Shown here piece by piece: positions 25,201-32,283 of a DNA stretch of 32,283 nt. Below the pieces are notes generated by a model. The model had not been told where the DNA came from. It ran no database searches and was given only the letters and a program-made list of their open reading frames with translations. Position numbers and translations under genes: made by a program. The DNA is from an uncultured Bacteroidota bacterium (GTDB taxonomy: Bacteria; Bacteroidota; Bacteroidia; Chitinophagales; Chitinophagaceae), in assembly GCA_903835005.1 (NCBI GenBank), contig CAILLK010000131.1, positions 1 through 32,283 of the forward strand. Direction: 5' to 3'. Numbering within the stretch: the stretch's first letter is position 1; every line of letters begins with the position of its first letter.

Positions 25201-27931
25201 AGCCAACGTATTTATTAATCCTGCCCCAACATCTTATACTGTAACCGGCGGCGGCAGTTACTGCGATGGCGGAGCAGGGCTTCCTGTAGGGCTGAGCAGT
25301 TCAAATACAGGCACTACTTACCAGTTATGGTTTGCAGGCGCTCCGCTGGGTGCACCAATGTCGGGCACAGGTGGTGCTCTTAACTTCGGACTGCAATCAG
25401 GGAGTATTACCGGCAATAATTATACAATTACAGCAACCAACAGCAGCACATCATGTGTTGGGTATATGACAGGATCTGCTAATATCCATGTAAACCCATT
25501 GCCTAATATTGATTCCGTATTCGGTACCGGTACCAGCTATTGCGCAGGTGGAAGCGGAATTGATATTCTCCTCGACGGATCGGATATGGGCGTTAATTAT
25601 CAGTTATACAGAGGTGGTGCAGCAGTTGGCAGCCCTGTAACGGGTTCAGGTTCACTTCTGGATTTAGGTATGCATACACCAGCCGGCTCTTATACAGTAT
25701 CGGCTGTAGATCCGCTTACCGGTTGTGCGGCCACAATGGCTGGAGTAGCAACCATATCCATCAATCCCGGTCCTGCAGTTTATGTAGTAACCGGCGGTGG
25801 CAATTATTGTGCAGGCGGAGCAGGTGTTCATATCGGCCTGAGCGGTACTACGCTGGGAGTTGATTATACCTTGAATATGGGCACTACAATGGTTATGACA
25901 GTTCCGGGTACCGGCTCACCAATGGATTTTGGTCTTCAGACAGCGGGTGTTTATAAAGTAACCGGCGCTGATCATATTTCAGCTTGTGCCAGCAATATGG
26001 CCGATTCTGTTACCATCGGTATTAATCCGTTACCAACTCAATATACGGTTACAGGTACCAACAGCTATTGCGCGGGCAGCACAGGTGTTCCGGTATACCT
26101 GTCAGCATCAACCACTGCTATTCATTATCAGTTGTACAACGGTTCATCTATGGTCGGTACGTCTTATCTGGTGGGTACAGGTGGTTCGCTTAATTTCGGT
26201 ATTCATACAGCAGGCAACTACTGGGTAATGGCAGTTAACCCTGCAACCGGATGTTCGGATACAATGGTGAGCAGTGCAGTAATTACAGCTAATCCGCTTC
26301 CTGCATTACAGACAGTATCTGCAGGTGGCGCTTATTGCGCAGGCGGTACTGGTTATGATGTTAACCTCGGCGGTTCTTCAATGGGTATCAACTATCAACT
26401 GATGCATGCAGGCAGCTCAATAGGCAGCCCGATGGGTGGAACTGGTTCTGCACTTGATTTCGGTTTGCAGACAGGCGCAGGCAGCTACACAATTGTAGCA
26501 ACAGATACCACAACACATTGCACAACTAATATGACTGGTGCTGCTACTATTTCTATTACACCTCAGCCATCGGTTGATACAGTAACAGGCGGCGGCGCTT
26601 ATTGCGCAGGTGGTTCAGGCAAAGTGATTAATCTTAATACTTCAAATAGCGGTATCACCTATGAATTAATTATGGGCGGATCTGCGGTAGGCAGCCTGGT
26701 AACAGGTACTGGTGGTTTAATTTCTTTCGGAACATTTACCGGCGCGGGAACCTATACAGTAATAGCCAGCCCTGGTGGTTTATGCCAGACCAGTATGGCA
26801 GGCAATGCTACCATTTCAATCAATCCTTTGCCAACCATACATAATGTAACAGGAGGCGGAGGATATTGTGCCAATGATTCTGGTTCGGCTGTTACCCTTA
26901 ACGGTTCAAATACCGGCATACATTATCAGCTTTATCTCGGTACATCAATGGTAGGATCATTTGTTGCAGGTTCTGGTTCTCCACTTTCATTCGGACTTGA
27001 GTCAGCAGCAGGTATATACACTGTAGTAGCTACAAATGCACTGACAGGTTGTACTTCAAACATGGCAAGTTCTGCTACAGTAAGTGTAATACCTGTTCCG
27101 GTAGTCTATAATGTATCAGGAGGCGGCCCATATTGCGCAGGTGGCGCGGGTTCTGATGTATTGCTGAACAGTTCAAGCACCGATGTTAATTATCAGCTTT
27201 ATTTAGGCGGATCGGCTTCAGGTACTCCGGTAGCTGGTACGGGTACTGCAATTGACTTCGGAATGCAGACAACTGCAGGCAGCTATACAATAATTGGTAC
27301 AGATGCTGCTACATTATGTACCAGCAATATGGCTGATACAGTTAGTGTAACCATTATGCCGGTTGTTACTCCGGTTATTAATTCAATTACTGCTACTCCT
27401 GGTTTATCTATTAAAATGGGACAAACAGACACATTCACAGTAAGTGTTACCAATGGCGGTACAAGCGGTCCGCTGTATCAGTGGAAGGTTAACAGTTTCC
27501 CTGTATCAGGCGCTACCAACAGTACATTCATCAGCAATGAATTCAACAATAACGATGTGATTTCCTGCGATGTAACCAGCACAGGCATGTGTGGCGATGT
27601 TACTGTAAGCAGCTCTAAGACTATTACAGTCCGCAATACTGTTAATGTTAACCAGGTTACTGCCGGAACTGCTGATGTATCTGTAATACCTAATCCTAAC
27701 AAGGGTATCTTTAATGTAACCGGTTCACTGGGTACATCGGATGATGTAGCGGTAACCCTTGAAGTTATGGATGTGGTAGGTCATGTTATTTACTCACAGA
27801 AGGTAATTGCCAATGGTGGTAAACTGAATGAGCATGTTCAGCTCAACGGTAACCTCGCTAATGGTATGTATCTGCTGAACCTTCGTTCGGATGTGGCTAA
27901 CCAGGTATTCCATATTGTAGTTGAGAAATAA
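22268..27931 (+). CDS. giant T9SS-secreted repeat protein (glycine-rich head, Big_2-like and two-cysteine repeats)
   Basis: 1887 residues. Signal peptide 1-26 (ends AFAQ). Residues 27-255 form a glycine-rich domain like Gly_rich (PF12810): YTVPAGITAIGVTANGAQGG, GQVLTLYVGG, GGGGGASDIRIGG and VVVAAGGGGG, then a poly-Gly/Tyr/Ser tract. Residues about 261-627 hold five Big_2-like repeats, each with C...TLSD-type start, WxSSNP, GxVTGxxAGTxxITYTLPxGC. Residues about 628-1696 hold twelve repeats of some 88 residues with the pattern VTGGGxYCAGG, then YQLYxG, LDFGLQT, TYTVxATNxxTGC and a closing TISINPLP; each has two cysteines. An Ig-like domain spans about 1697-1790. The C-terminal 85 residues are a type A sorting domain (SVIPNPNKGIFNV, VMDVVGHVIYSQKV, LANGMYLLNL, FHIVVEK). 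The protein is likely to be displayed on or released from the cell surface, perhaps as an adhesin. Confidence 0.85.
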   Translation: MRPLYLTKLVLLTTIVVVANYCAFAQSTTFSTPGGPISYTVPAGITAIGVTANGAQGGNGNGGSGGLGGQITCQLAVTAGQVLTLYVGGVGVNGTGGSTNAGGANGGGSGYYYAGGGGGASDIRIGGTGLANRVVVAAGGGGGSYLCSTGCTGGAGGGTTGGNGSYCSSYYAGYCGNGGSQTSGGSGASYGGASGSFGLGGSGGTSVYGGGGGGGGYYGGGGGQYYGSGGGGSSYAGGTSVSGASNTSGINSGAGSIVFCLPNLGTIIGNTPVCVGQTRTLSSTGSGGIWSSGTPGVATISSTGVVTGIAAGTATITYSASVSGCGAGFLLVTVTVNPTPTPILGTNTACIGLSSTLTDGGGGTWTSSNPTLAFVGSTTGVVTGITASAPTITYTLPVTGCYTTTPFTVNPLPASIIGANVVCAAGATTTLTDATPAGTWTSANPANATITTGSGIVTGGTAGATTITYTLPTGCISTFNLTVNPLPGAPTGSGSVCAGSTTLFSDAGAGAWSSSNVSVASVGGTGIVTGVSAGTANITFTLTTGCSNSSPILVNPLPGPIAGVFNFCNGGTTTLSDPTPGGSWTSSNPGIATVIPSSGFVSSLASGLPVMIYTLPTSCSVSQVITINALPTPFLVTGGGAYCAGTGGVHIGLGLSTTGVNYQLYRGPVLVTTVGGSNSPLDFGVDTTAGTYTVVGINTSTACTNNMSGSTTITINPLPNAYTVTGGGNFCPGTAGADVSLSGSATGINYQLQVGGVPTGGIVAGTGAPLDFGPQTAPGMYSATAINPLTGCSKNMAGTATVVLNTVPPIHTISAGGSYCTGGAGIGITLDGSDMGVVYQLYMGSVPVGAPVAGSGLMLSFGTQTSAGTYTIIATNTATGCVSTMSGTATISINPLPLVFFVTGGGGFCPGGLGVHVNLNYSTTGINYQLYRGSTAVTGGLIAGSNAGLDFGLQTTPGTYSVVAIDASTGCTKNMSGTANVFINPAPTSYTVTGGGSYCDGGAGLPVGLSSSNTGTTYQLWFAGAPLGAPMSGTGGALNFGLQSGSITGNNYTITATNSSTSCVGYMTGSANIHVNPLPNIDSVFGTGTSYCAGGSGIDILLDGSDMGVNYQLYRGGAAVGSPVTGSGSLLDLGMHTPAGSYTVSAVDPLTGCAATMAGVATISINPGPAVYVVTGGGNYCAGGAGVHIGLSGTTLGVDYTLNMGTTMVMTVPGTGSPMDFGLQTAGVYKVTGADHISACASNMADSVTIGINPLPTQYTVTGTNSYCAGSTGVPVYLSASTTAIHYQLYNGSSMVGTSYLVGTGGSLNFGIHTAGNYWVMAVNPATGCSDTMVSSAVITANPLPALQTVSAGGAYCAGGTGYDVNLGGSSMGINYQLMHAGSSIGSPMGGTGSALDFGLQTGAGSYTIVATDTTTHCTTNMTGAATISITPQPSVDTVTGGGAYCAGGSGKVINLNTSNSGITYELIMGGSAVGSLVTGTGGLISFGTFTGAGTYTVIASPGGLCQTSMAGNATISINPLPTIHNVTGGGGYCANDSGSAVTLNGSNTGIHYQLYLGTSMVGSFVAGSGSPLSFGLESAAGIYTVVATNALTGCTSNMASSATVSVIPVPVVYNVSGGGPYCAGGAGSDVLLNSSSTDVNYQLYLGGSASGTPVAGTGTAIDFGMQTTAGSYTIIGTDAATLCTSNMADTVSVTIMPVVTPVINSITATPGLSIKMGQTDTFTVSVTNGGTSGPLYQWKVNSFPVSGATNSTFISNEFNNNDVISCDVTSTGMCGDVTVSSSKTITVRNTVNVNQVTAGTADVSVIPNPNKGIFNVTGSLGTSDDVAVTLEVMDVVGHVIYSQKVIANGGKLNEHVQLNGNLANGMYLLNLRSDVANQVFHIVVEK
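22895..22915 (+). repeat. (GGC)7 microsatellite inside the giant gene
   Basis: Seven uninterrupted GGC triplets encode a polyglycine run in the glycine-rich domain. Slippage here changes length by whole codons and would not break the frame. Confidence 0.85.
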
Positions 27932-27952
27932 GTAAAAGTGTAAATAATTATA

Positions 27953-27991
27953 GAAACAGGCTGCCCCTTAAGGCAGCTTGTTTCGTTTTTT
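27953..27991 (+). terminator. rho-independent terminator after the giant gene
   Basis: GAAACA-G-GCTGCC, a 6-base loop, then GGCAGC-T-TGTTTC and a six-T run. The stem is 13 bp with one G-U pair. Confidence 0.9.
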
Positions 27992-28006
27992 AACTATATG
28001 TGTTAA

Positions 28007-28014
28007 TAAATTTG
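28007..28014 (+). promoter_or_regulatory. -7 box (TAAATTTG) of the beta-lactamase-like gene
   Basis: A TAnnTTTG match directly after the preceding terminator and 75 bases before the ATG at 28090. The GTG at 28000, the first codon of the longest frame, lies upstream of this box and cannot be the start if the promoter is real. Confidence 0.45.
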
Positions 28015-28089
28015 CCTTGCGAAAAACAAATTCTGCTCCGTTTTTTTTACCTTCATGCTCTTAAATCAGCTTTTATTACTTTTTCCAAC

Positions 28090-29499
28090 ATGCAGAAAAT
28101 AAAGTGTTTATGTATACTGATGCTGGCCGTTTCTTCAATTGCTTCAGCACAAACTCAGAAGCTGGAGCGGCTGATGGAATATTATGAGAAGCACGATAAT
28201 TTCAATGGTACTGCTCTTATAGTGCGCAAGGGTGCCGTTCTGCTGGCAAAAGGGTATGGATACAGGGACGAAAGGACTAAGAGCCGGAATACGGAGAATA
28301 CTATTTATGAACTGGGAACCAATACCAACCTGTTTACCGCCGAGGTAATTATACAACTGGACAGCAAGGGCAAACTGGGGCTTGATGATAAACTGGTAAA
28401 ATACCTGCCCGATTATCCGAATGGCGACCGAATATCGCTTAAGAACCTGCTCAGCCAGACTTCGGGAATATATAATTATTCCAATGACCCTGCTTTTTGT
28501 GTGAGTCCTCATTATATACCTAAATCGCGGGAGGAGATCATAGACCGGTTTAAGAACCAGCCACTGGCGTTTGCTCCGGGAGCAGAGTACCAGAACAGCA
28601 ACTCAAACTATTTTCTGCTGGCGACTGTGATTGAAAAAATTGCCCATAAAAAATATGAGAAAGAGGTAAAAGAAGAGATCCTGTTTAACTGTGGTATGAC
28701 CCATACCGGTTTTGATTTTTTGAGGCTTCGTGACGAAAATAAGGCTATCGGGTATATTGAGAAAGAACGGGACAGTTATAAGGAAGCGCCTGCAAAAGAT
28801 TCATTACTGATTTTTTCGGCAGGTGAATTGTACAGCTCAGCTACCGATTTGCTGAAGTATCACAGGGCGCTGCTGCAGCACAAGCTGCTGCCTAAAGACT
28901 GGCAGGACCTGGCCTATTCGCCTGTAAAAAACCAGCATGCCCCCTGCTGGGATATATACAGCATGTATAACCGTAAGTTTATGCAGCATGGCGGCGAAAT
29001 AACCGGATACCGCAATTATATAATAAGGCAGGAAGATGATGATGTGCTGATAGTGCTGCTGGAAAATGTGGTGCGCAACGGGGAAAGCGATTCATCTATT
29101 GCCAATAATATTTTACAATGCCTGTATGAAAAAAACTATGTGCTGCCGGGCGAAAGGAAGGTTGCTGTGGCAACTGACAGGCCCCGGCCAACTGCTAACC
29201 AGCCTGAACCTGCGAAAGTAAAAAAGCTCAAACCAATTGATGCCGGAGATATGAATAAGTATGTGGGTGAATTTGAAATTACACCGGCATATACGCTATC
29301 CTTTGCCTTAAAAGGGAATGAGCTGTATGCAACCAGCCCTGACCAGAAGGGAATAAAGATGGTGCAGGAATCGGAAACTACATTCAGGGCGGCAGGCTGG
29401 AATGCAGAGATTGAATTTGTGAAGAATGGCGGCGGATCCTTCAACAAAATAGTGCTGCACCAGCAGGACCAGCTGATACCGGGCGTGAGAACCAGGTAG
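28090..29499 (+). CDS. serine beta-lactamase-family protein lacking catalytic residues (probable pseudoenzyme)
   Basis: 469 residues from the ATG at 28090, with a signal peptide ending SIASAQ (residue 20). The fold is that of class C beta-lactamase/esterase relatives: GTALIVRKGAVLLAKGYGYRD, LGLDDKLVKYLPDYPNG, SLKNLLSQTSGI and FSAGELYSSATDLLKYHRAL are all in their usual places. The catalytic S-x-x-K is replaced by T77-N-T-N80 (ELGTNTNLFTA where GSVTKQFTA would be usual), and the Y-x-N motif is replaced by N169-S-N171. HGG at 300-302 is kept. Residues about 375-469 form a C-terminal beta-rich domain as in other family members. Hydrolysis by the normal mechanism looks impossible, so it may be a binding or scaffold protein in the periplasm. 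Confidence 0.85.
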   Translation: MQKIKCLCILMLAVSSIASAQTQKLERLMEYYEKHDNFNGTALIVRKGAVLLAKGYGYRDERTKSRNTENTIYELGTNTNLFTAEVIIQLDSKGKLGLDDKLVKYLPDYPNGDRISLKNLLSQTSGIYNYSNDPAFCVSPHYIPKSREEIIDRFKNQPLAFAPGAEYQNSNSNYFLLATVIEKIAHKKYEKEVKEEILFNCGMTHTGFDFLRLRDENKAIGYIEKERDSYKEAPAKDSLLIFSAGELYSSATDLLKYHRALLQHKLLPKDWQDLAYSPVKNQHAPCWDIYSMYNRKFMQHGGEITGYRNYIIRQEDDDVLIVLLENVVRNGESDSSIANNILQCLYEKNYVLPGERKVAVATDRPRPTANQPEPAKVKKLKPIDAGDMNKYVGEFEITPAYTLSFALKGNELYATSPDQKGIKMVQESETTFRAAGWNAEIEFVKNGGGSFNKIVLHQQDQLIPGVRTR

Positions 29500-29528
29500 A
29501 GCGGACTGCAAAATTAAGTCAGGAATAG

Positions 29529-30203
29529 TTAGCGGTATTCAATTTCGCGCTCGGTGATGGTGGCGGGGTTGTCGTTTTTGAGAGTAGTCCGTTTGAGCCA
29601 GTTGCCGGTGTTGTCTTCATTTTCATATTCAAATGTAGTTGTGTATTTCAGGCTCTGGTGCGAATCAAATTCTTTTGCAAGTACCTCATTTCCTGCCTCA
29701 TCAAATTTTGAATTACACTTCAGGAACAGGCTGCCGAATTCGTTATAGCTGTCTTTTATAATCCGGTTGCCCTTGCCATCGTAGCGGTTGATGACCTTCA
29801 AGAACAAGGTACCCCCGGCATCATAATTATCTTCTTCTGTTTTATTGCCCTTTTCATCATAAATGCAGGTGGTGCGCACATTCAAGGTTCCATCGGCTTT
29901 GAACCTTTTTTCTTCCTGTAGTTTGCCGCTGTCGTTGTATGTAAATGAGGTACGGGATAATGTTTTGCCATCGGGCGAGTAAGTGATAAAAGATACCATA
30001 TTGCCGGTATCGTTGTAGGTGGTTATGGCTCTGAGCATGAGGCTGTCGCCCGATGCATTGTATTCTTTTTCGGTTACTGATTTTATCTTGCCTTTTAGTT
30101 TTTGGCGGGCAAGATCATTTTTGAAGTGTTTGTAGCTATTGTATTGGGCTCCAGCTACTAGGGAAAAGAGTAACAGGCAAATTATTGAAAACAGTGATTT
30201 CAT
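29529..30203 (-). CDS. exported YD/MORN-like repeat protein
   Basis: 224 residues with signal peptide 1-19 (ending VAGAQ). From about residue 60, units of about 20 residues with Y/F-x-D/N-x-x-G-x-hydrophobic recur: TTYNDTGNMVSFITYS, FTYNDSGKLQEEKRF, CIYDEKGNKTEEDNY, NRYDGKGNRIIKDSY, SKFDEAGNEVLAKEF and the last FEYENEDNTGNWLKR. These resemble RHS/YD repeats and form a beta-strand ladder. It lacks the toxin or hyperconserved core of true Rhs proteins and is too short. The partner is unknown. It converges with the beta-lactamase-like gene 29 bases away. Confidence 0.7.
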   Translation of the reverse strand: MKSLFSIICLLLFSLVAGAQYNSYKHFKNDLARQKLKGKIKSVTEKEYNASGDSLMLRAITTYNDTGNMVSFITYSPDGKTLSRTSFTYNDSGKLQEEKRFKADGTLNVRTTCIYDEKGNKTEEDNYDAGGTLFLKVINRYDGKGNRIIKDSYNEFGSLFLKCNSKFDEAGNEVLAKEFDSHQSLKYTTTFEYENEDNTGNWLKRTTLKNDNPATITEREIEYR

Positions 30204-30320
30204 CCGGATGTGGCTTTTGTATTTTTATTTACCACGAAGGTCATTAACTTAAGAATTTTTTCAAAATAAATTACTCCGGAGCGCATATTCCTTTACTTCA
30301 AAAATATACATCTTACATGA

Positions 30321-30358
30321 AAAAAAAATAACCTGAAATTGTTACGTTTCAGGTTATT
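30321..30358 (-). terminator. rho-independent terminator after porP/sprF
   Basis: A 12-bp perfect stem, AATAACCTGAAA and TTTCAGGTTATT with an 8-base loop. On the minus strand it is followed by a long T run (the plus-strand A run at 30321-30328). Confidence 0.9.
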
Positions 30359-30410
30359 GTATTATGTAATATTAAGTAATTATGTGTATTGGAATATCTG
30401 CGTATTTGAA

Positions 30411-31448
30411 TCAGAATACTTTAGGACATGACCAGTTGTAGTTTGGATTCCTTTCCTGCTTGTTGATACGGCCAAGGTAGATAACAGAAATTTCGTAAGC
30501 GCCTGCACCGCCGGTAGCCGGGGTAAAGCTGGAAACATTGACATCGTAGCTTACGCCAAAACGCATTTTAGACCACTCAATACCTACATAAGGACAAACT
30601 GCATCTCCGTAGCGATACCAGCCTCCGAGATAGAAAATAGTGTTTTTCTGGAATTCTTCGTCATGACCAGGATTGAGGATAAAACCTACTGCTGCGCCTA
30701 TTACAATTTCGGAAGCAGAAGCCTGTGTCTGGTAAAGCGCGCTGGCATAAAGCACCGTATTCTCATTCATATCGAATGAGCCGCCCATGTAGCCTGATTG
30801 ACGGGAATGAATGGTAGCATTATCGTTGAGGAAAGTTTCGGTGGGGTTGGTGAGATGATAATAAGAATAACCGATGTAGGCGGTGGAATGATCGGCAATT
30901 TTACCGGAATACATGATACCCCCGTTGAAATCGGAATAGCCAATTGAGGTTTTAGGGAAGAACTCGTGGGTAGGATTAACAAGACCCTGCCCGGGCTGGT
31001 TCATATCTTCGAAAGTGAGCTTGGTAAAATCGAGTGATTTCTGAACATAATTTCCCTGGAAGCCAATAGAAATATGCTGCTGCCTGTCGAAGCCGAAAGC
31101 TTTGTGATAAGCCAGCGAAAGGCCTGCGGTAGTATTGGTAAGGCCACCTGTACCTGATTTATCGTACAATACCATGAGGCCGGCACCTAATGCATCGCCC
31201 TCCGGTAATTTACCTTTCAGCATAGCCATATCGAAAGAGGCCGTGCCTGTAATGTAAGGATTTGCAGATACGGAGCTCCACTGAGTTCTGTAATTGCATG
31301 CAAAACGAATATCCTCAGCTACCAGGCCGGTCATAGCCGGATTCAAAGTGAGCGGTGATGTGAAATATTGTGTAAAGTGCACATCCTGCGCAATTGCAGG
31401 GCCCGCCAACATTAACGAAACGCCAACTCCAAATAATAATTTCTTCAT
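30411..31448 (-). CDS. type IX secretion system membrane protein, PorP/SprF family
   Basis: 345 residues from the ATG at 31448. The longer frame starting at TTG 31472 adds eight residues in front of the signal peptide and is not favoured. The signal peptide ends AIAQ, then DVHFTQYFTSPLTLNPAMTG, the invariant family start. The rest is a beta-barrel pattern with alternating Gly/Tyr strands (GFQGNYVQKSLDF, AYIGYSYYHLTNP, YLGGWYRYGDAVCPYVGIEW, MRFGVSYDVN). PorP/SprF proteins act in the outer membrane with the T9SS; members next to a large CHU_C or SprB-like cargo gene are thought to serve that cargo. No such gene is beside it here. A strong terminator follows it. Confidence 0.9.
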   Translation of the reverse strand: MKKLLFGVGVSLMLAGPAIAQDVHFTQYFTSPLTLNPAMTGLVAEDIRFACNYRTQWSSVSANPYITGTASFDMAMLKGKLPEGDALGAGLMVLYDKSGTGGLTNTTAGLSLAYHKAFGFDRQQHISIGFQGNYVQKSLDFTKLTFEDMNQPGQGLVNPTHEFFPKTSIGYSDFNGGIMYSGKIADHSTAYIGYSYYHLTNPTETFLNDNATIHSRQSGYMGGSFDMNENTVLYASALYQTQASASEIVIGAAVGFILNPGHDEEFQKNTIFYLGGWYRYGDAVCPYVGIEWSKMRFGVSYDVNVSSFTPATGGAGAYEISVIYLGRINKQERNPNYNWSCPKVF

Positions 31449-31786
31449 CGTAAAGTCATTTAATAATACCAATTAAAACCGTACCGCAATTTAAGCGAAT
31501 TATTCTTTCTATACAAGACAATGCAAAATATTATTTTGGTTGGGTAAAAAAAAGAATTTTATTCCACAAAATTAATAATAGCCGGTTACCAGTATAAAAT
31601 AGCTGAACCTTGATTTACAGTATTAAACGATATTCACGAATTGCACACTTAATGAGAAAAAATAATTGCACAGATTATTGTTGGTTATGAGTAGTTTAGT
31701 TGTTGATAATTGCGGCTACTTTCGGTAGTAAGCAATGTATGTCTGAAGCGGAATTTGTGGAATTAAAGAATTTTCAGAATTAAGAA
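31449..31786. other. AT-rich intergenic stretch, no gene seen
   Basis: This would contain the porP/sprF promoter on the minus strand, but I find no TAnnTTTG box in that orientation. There are no frames with a plausible protein. Confidence 0.4.
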
Positions 31787-31814
31787 TTGCGCATCAACCG
31801 GAAAAATATTTTTG
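31787..31814 (+). promoter_or_regulatory. two-box Bacteroidota promoter with no gene after it
   Basis: TTG at 31787-31789, a 17-base spacer and TATTTTTG at 31807-31814: both boxes of the phylum consensus at acceptable distance. It is the only promoter in the window with both elements clear. Downstream, the first frames are five and about nineteen codons long. Confidence 0.5.
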
Positions 31815-32218
31815 CACAGAAAATTATTGATATTCAATTATTTATGCCAATTGGAAACTGAAACGTTCTGGAAAAATCTCACAGGCGCTAAGTCGCAATT
31901 TGCAAAAATCCATTTTAAGACCGCAAATCCCAGTAATGCCGGTTTATAATGTCTTATTGGTTTTTTTCTTCCCGGTAAAAAGTGCAGTCTCCTGAAAAAG
32001 GCCTTTTGTTTGGTTATCTCATTCTCATTTATAGAAGACAATGGGATAATGATTATTGCTGAAACCCTTGCTGGTGGCTGATATAAAATAATTTACGATT
32101 ATCTCATCATATCCCATTCTTTGCGAGATTGGGAATAGAGCTACTTAATGTCGGTTCGGAGTTTATTAACAAGATTATCAATTTATTGTGTCAATTACTC
32201 ATTTTTGCCATCAATACA
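31815..32218 (+). other. non-coding stretch, possible small RNA
   Basis: No convincing protein. A 67-codon minus-strand frame at 31838-32041 has no recognisable features. Sequence ATGGGAT at 32041-32047 and ATCCCAT at 32111-32117 can pair across 63 bases. The region downstream of the promoter at 31787-31814 could be an RNA gene, but no known family is recognised. Confidence 0.3.
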
Positions 32219-32283
32219 TGCGATGCCTTCAGCATCGGCATAACTCCCAGATTGGTTACTATAGACATTTAATCCCTTCGGGA
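32219..32283. repeat. possible interspersed-repeat fragment with two hairpins, cut by the window end
   Basis: CGATGC at 32221-32226 pairs with GCATCG at 32232-32237, and TCCC-TTC-GGGA is at the very end. The style (short stems with TTC loops) resembles 20140-20152. Its right edge is outside the window. Confidence 0.35.

Noticed and set aside
29529..30203. Rhs or polymorphic toxin
   Set aside because: Only short YD-like strands are present; there is no Rhs core, no toxin domain and no immunity gene.
31838..32041. 67-codon minus-strand frame near the right end
   Set aside because: No signal peptide, domain or promoter; basic and aromatic-rich composition looks like translated AT-rich non-coding DNA.

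Overview
The window looks like a chromosomal stretch of a Bacteroidota member, probably near Chitinophagales/Sphingobacteriales, although taxonomy cannot be fixed from this sequence alone. The evidence is type IX secretion (T9SS) hallmarks (PorP/SprF protein, C-terminal sorting domain, CHU_C-type domain), Bacteroidota-style promoters (TAnnTTTG -7 boxes, few clear Shine-Dalgarno sites), families largely restricted to the phylum (DUF5683, the LptE-TPR-SecG gene order) and moderate to low GC.

Layout. Bases 1-138 are the 3' end of a group II intron (domains V and VI, branch-point A, splice end). Next come a SAM methyltransferase, a short exported protein made almost entirely of a CHU_C-like domain, a lipoprotein plus adenine deaminase pair on the minus strand, an orphan feoA, cca, and a DUF5683 membrane protein. 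Bases 6718-12693, all minus strand, form an AT-rich surface-polysaccharide block: CgeB-like glycosyltransferase, Wzy-like polymerase, glutamine-dependent asparagine synthetase-like amidotransferase and a GT4-like glycosyltransferase. A plus-strand run follows: miaB, a minimal nucleotidyltransferase, a sigma-54 activator without a sensor domain, lptE, a TPR protein and secG, closed by a hairpin terminator at 17880. This run joins tRNA modification, outer-membrane LPS assembly and Sec export.

Bases 17905-18813 hold a probable 47-codon gene, a 105-bp tandem repeat with an embedded palindrome, and a TTTGGAA-type low-complexity tract. The rest is envelope and exported proteins: a six-blade NHL lipoprotein, the decayed tail of a T9SS cargo gene, an arylsulfotransferase-like protein, an 1887-residue T9SS cargo (glycine-rich head, five Big_2-like domains, twelve about 88-residue two-cysteine repeats, an Ig-like domain and a sorting domain), a serine beta-lactamase-family protein that has lost its catalytic residues, a YD/MORN-like repeat protein, and a PorP/SprF protein with a clear terminator. 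The last 800 bases carry no convincing gene but do contain the best two-box promoter in the window.

I see no clear new defence or mobile system. The most unusual items are the catalytically dead beta-lactamase homologue, the giant repeat protein, the 105-bp repeat next to a micro-gene, the decayed T9SS tail, and the promoter with no gene. Several starts were moved downstream of the longest open frame because the longer version begins at a TTG/GTG inside or next to the -7 promoter box or upstream of an obvious signal peptide.
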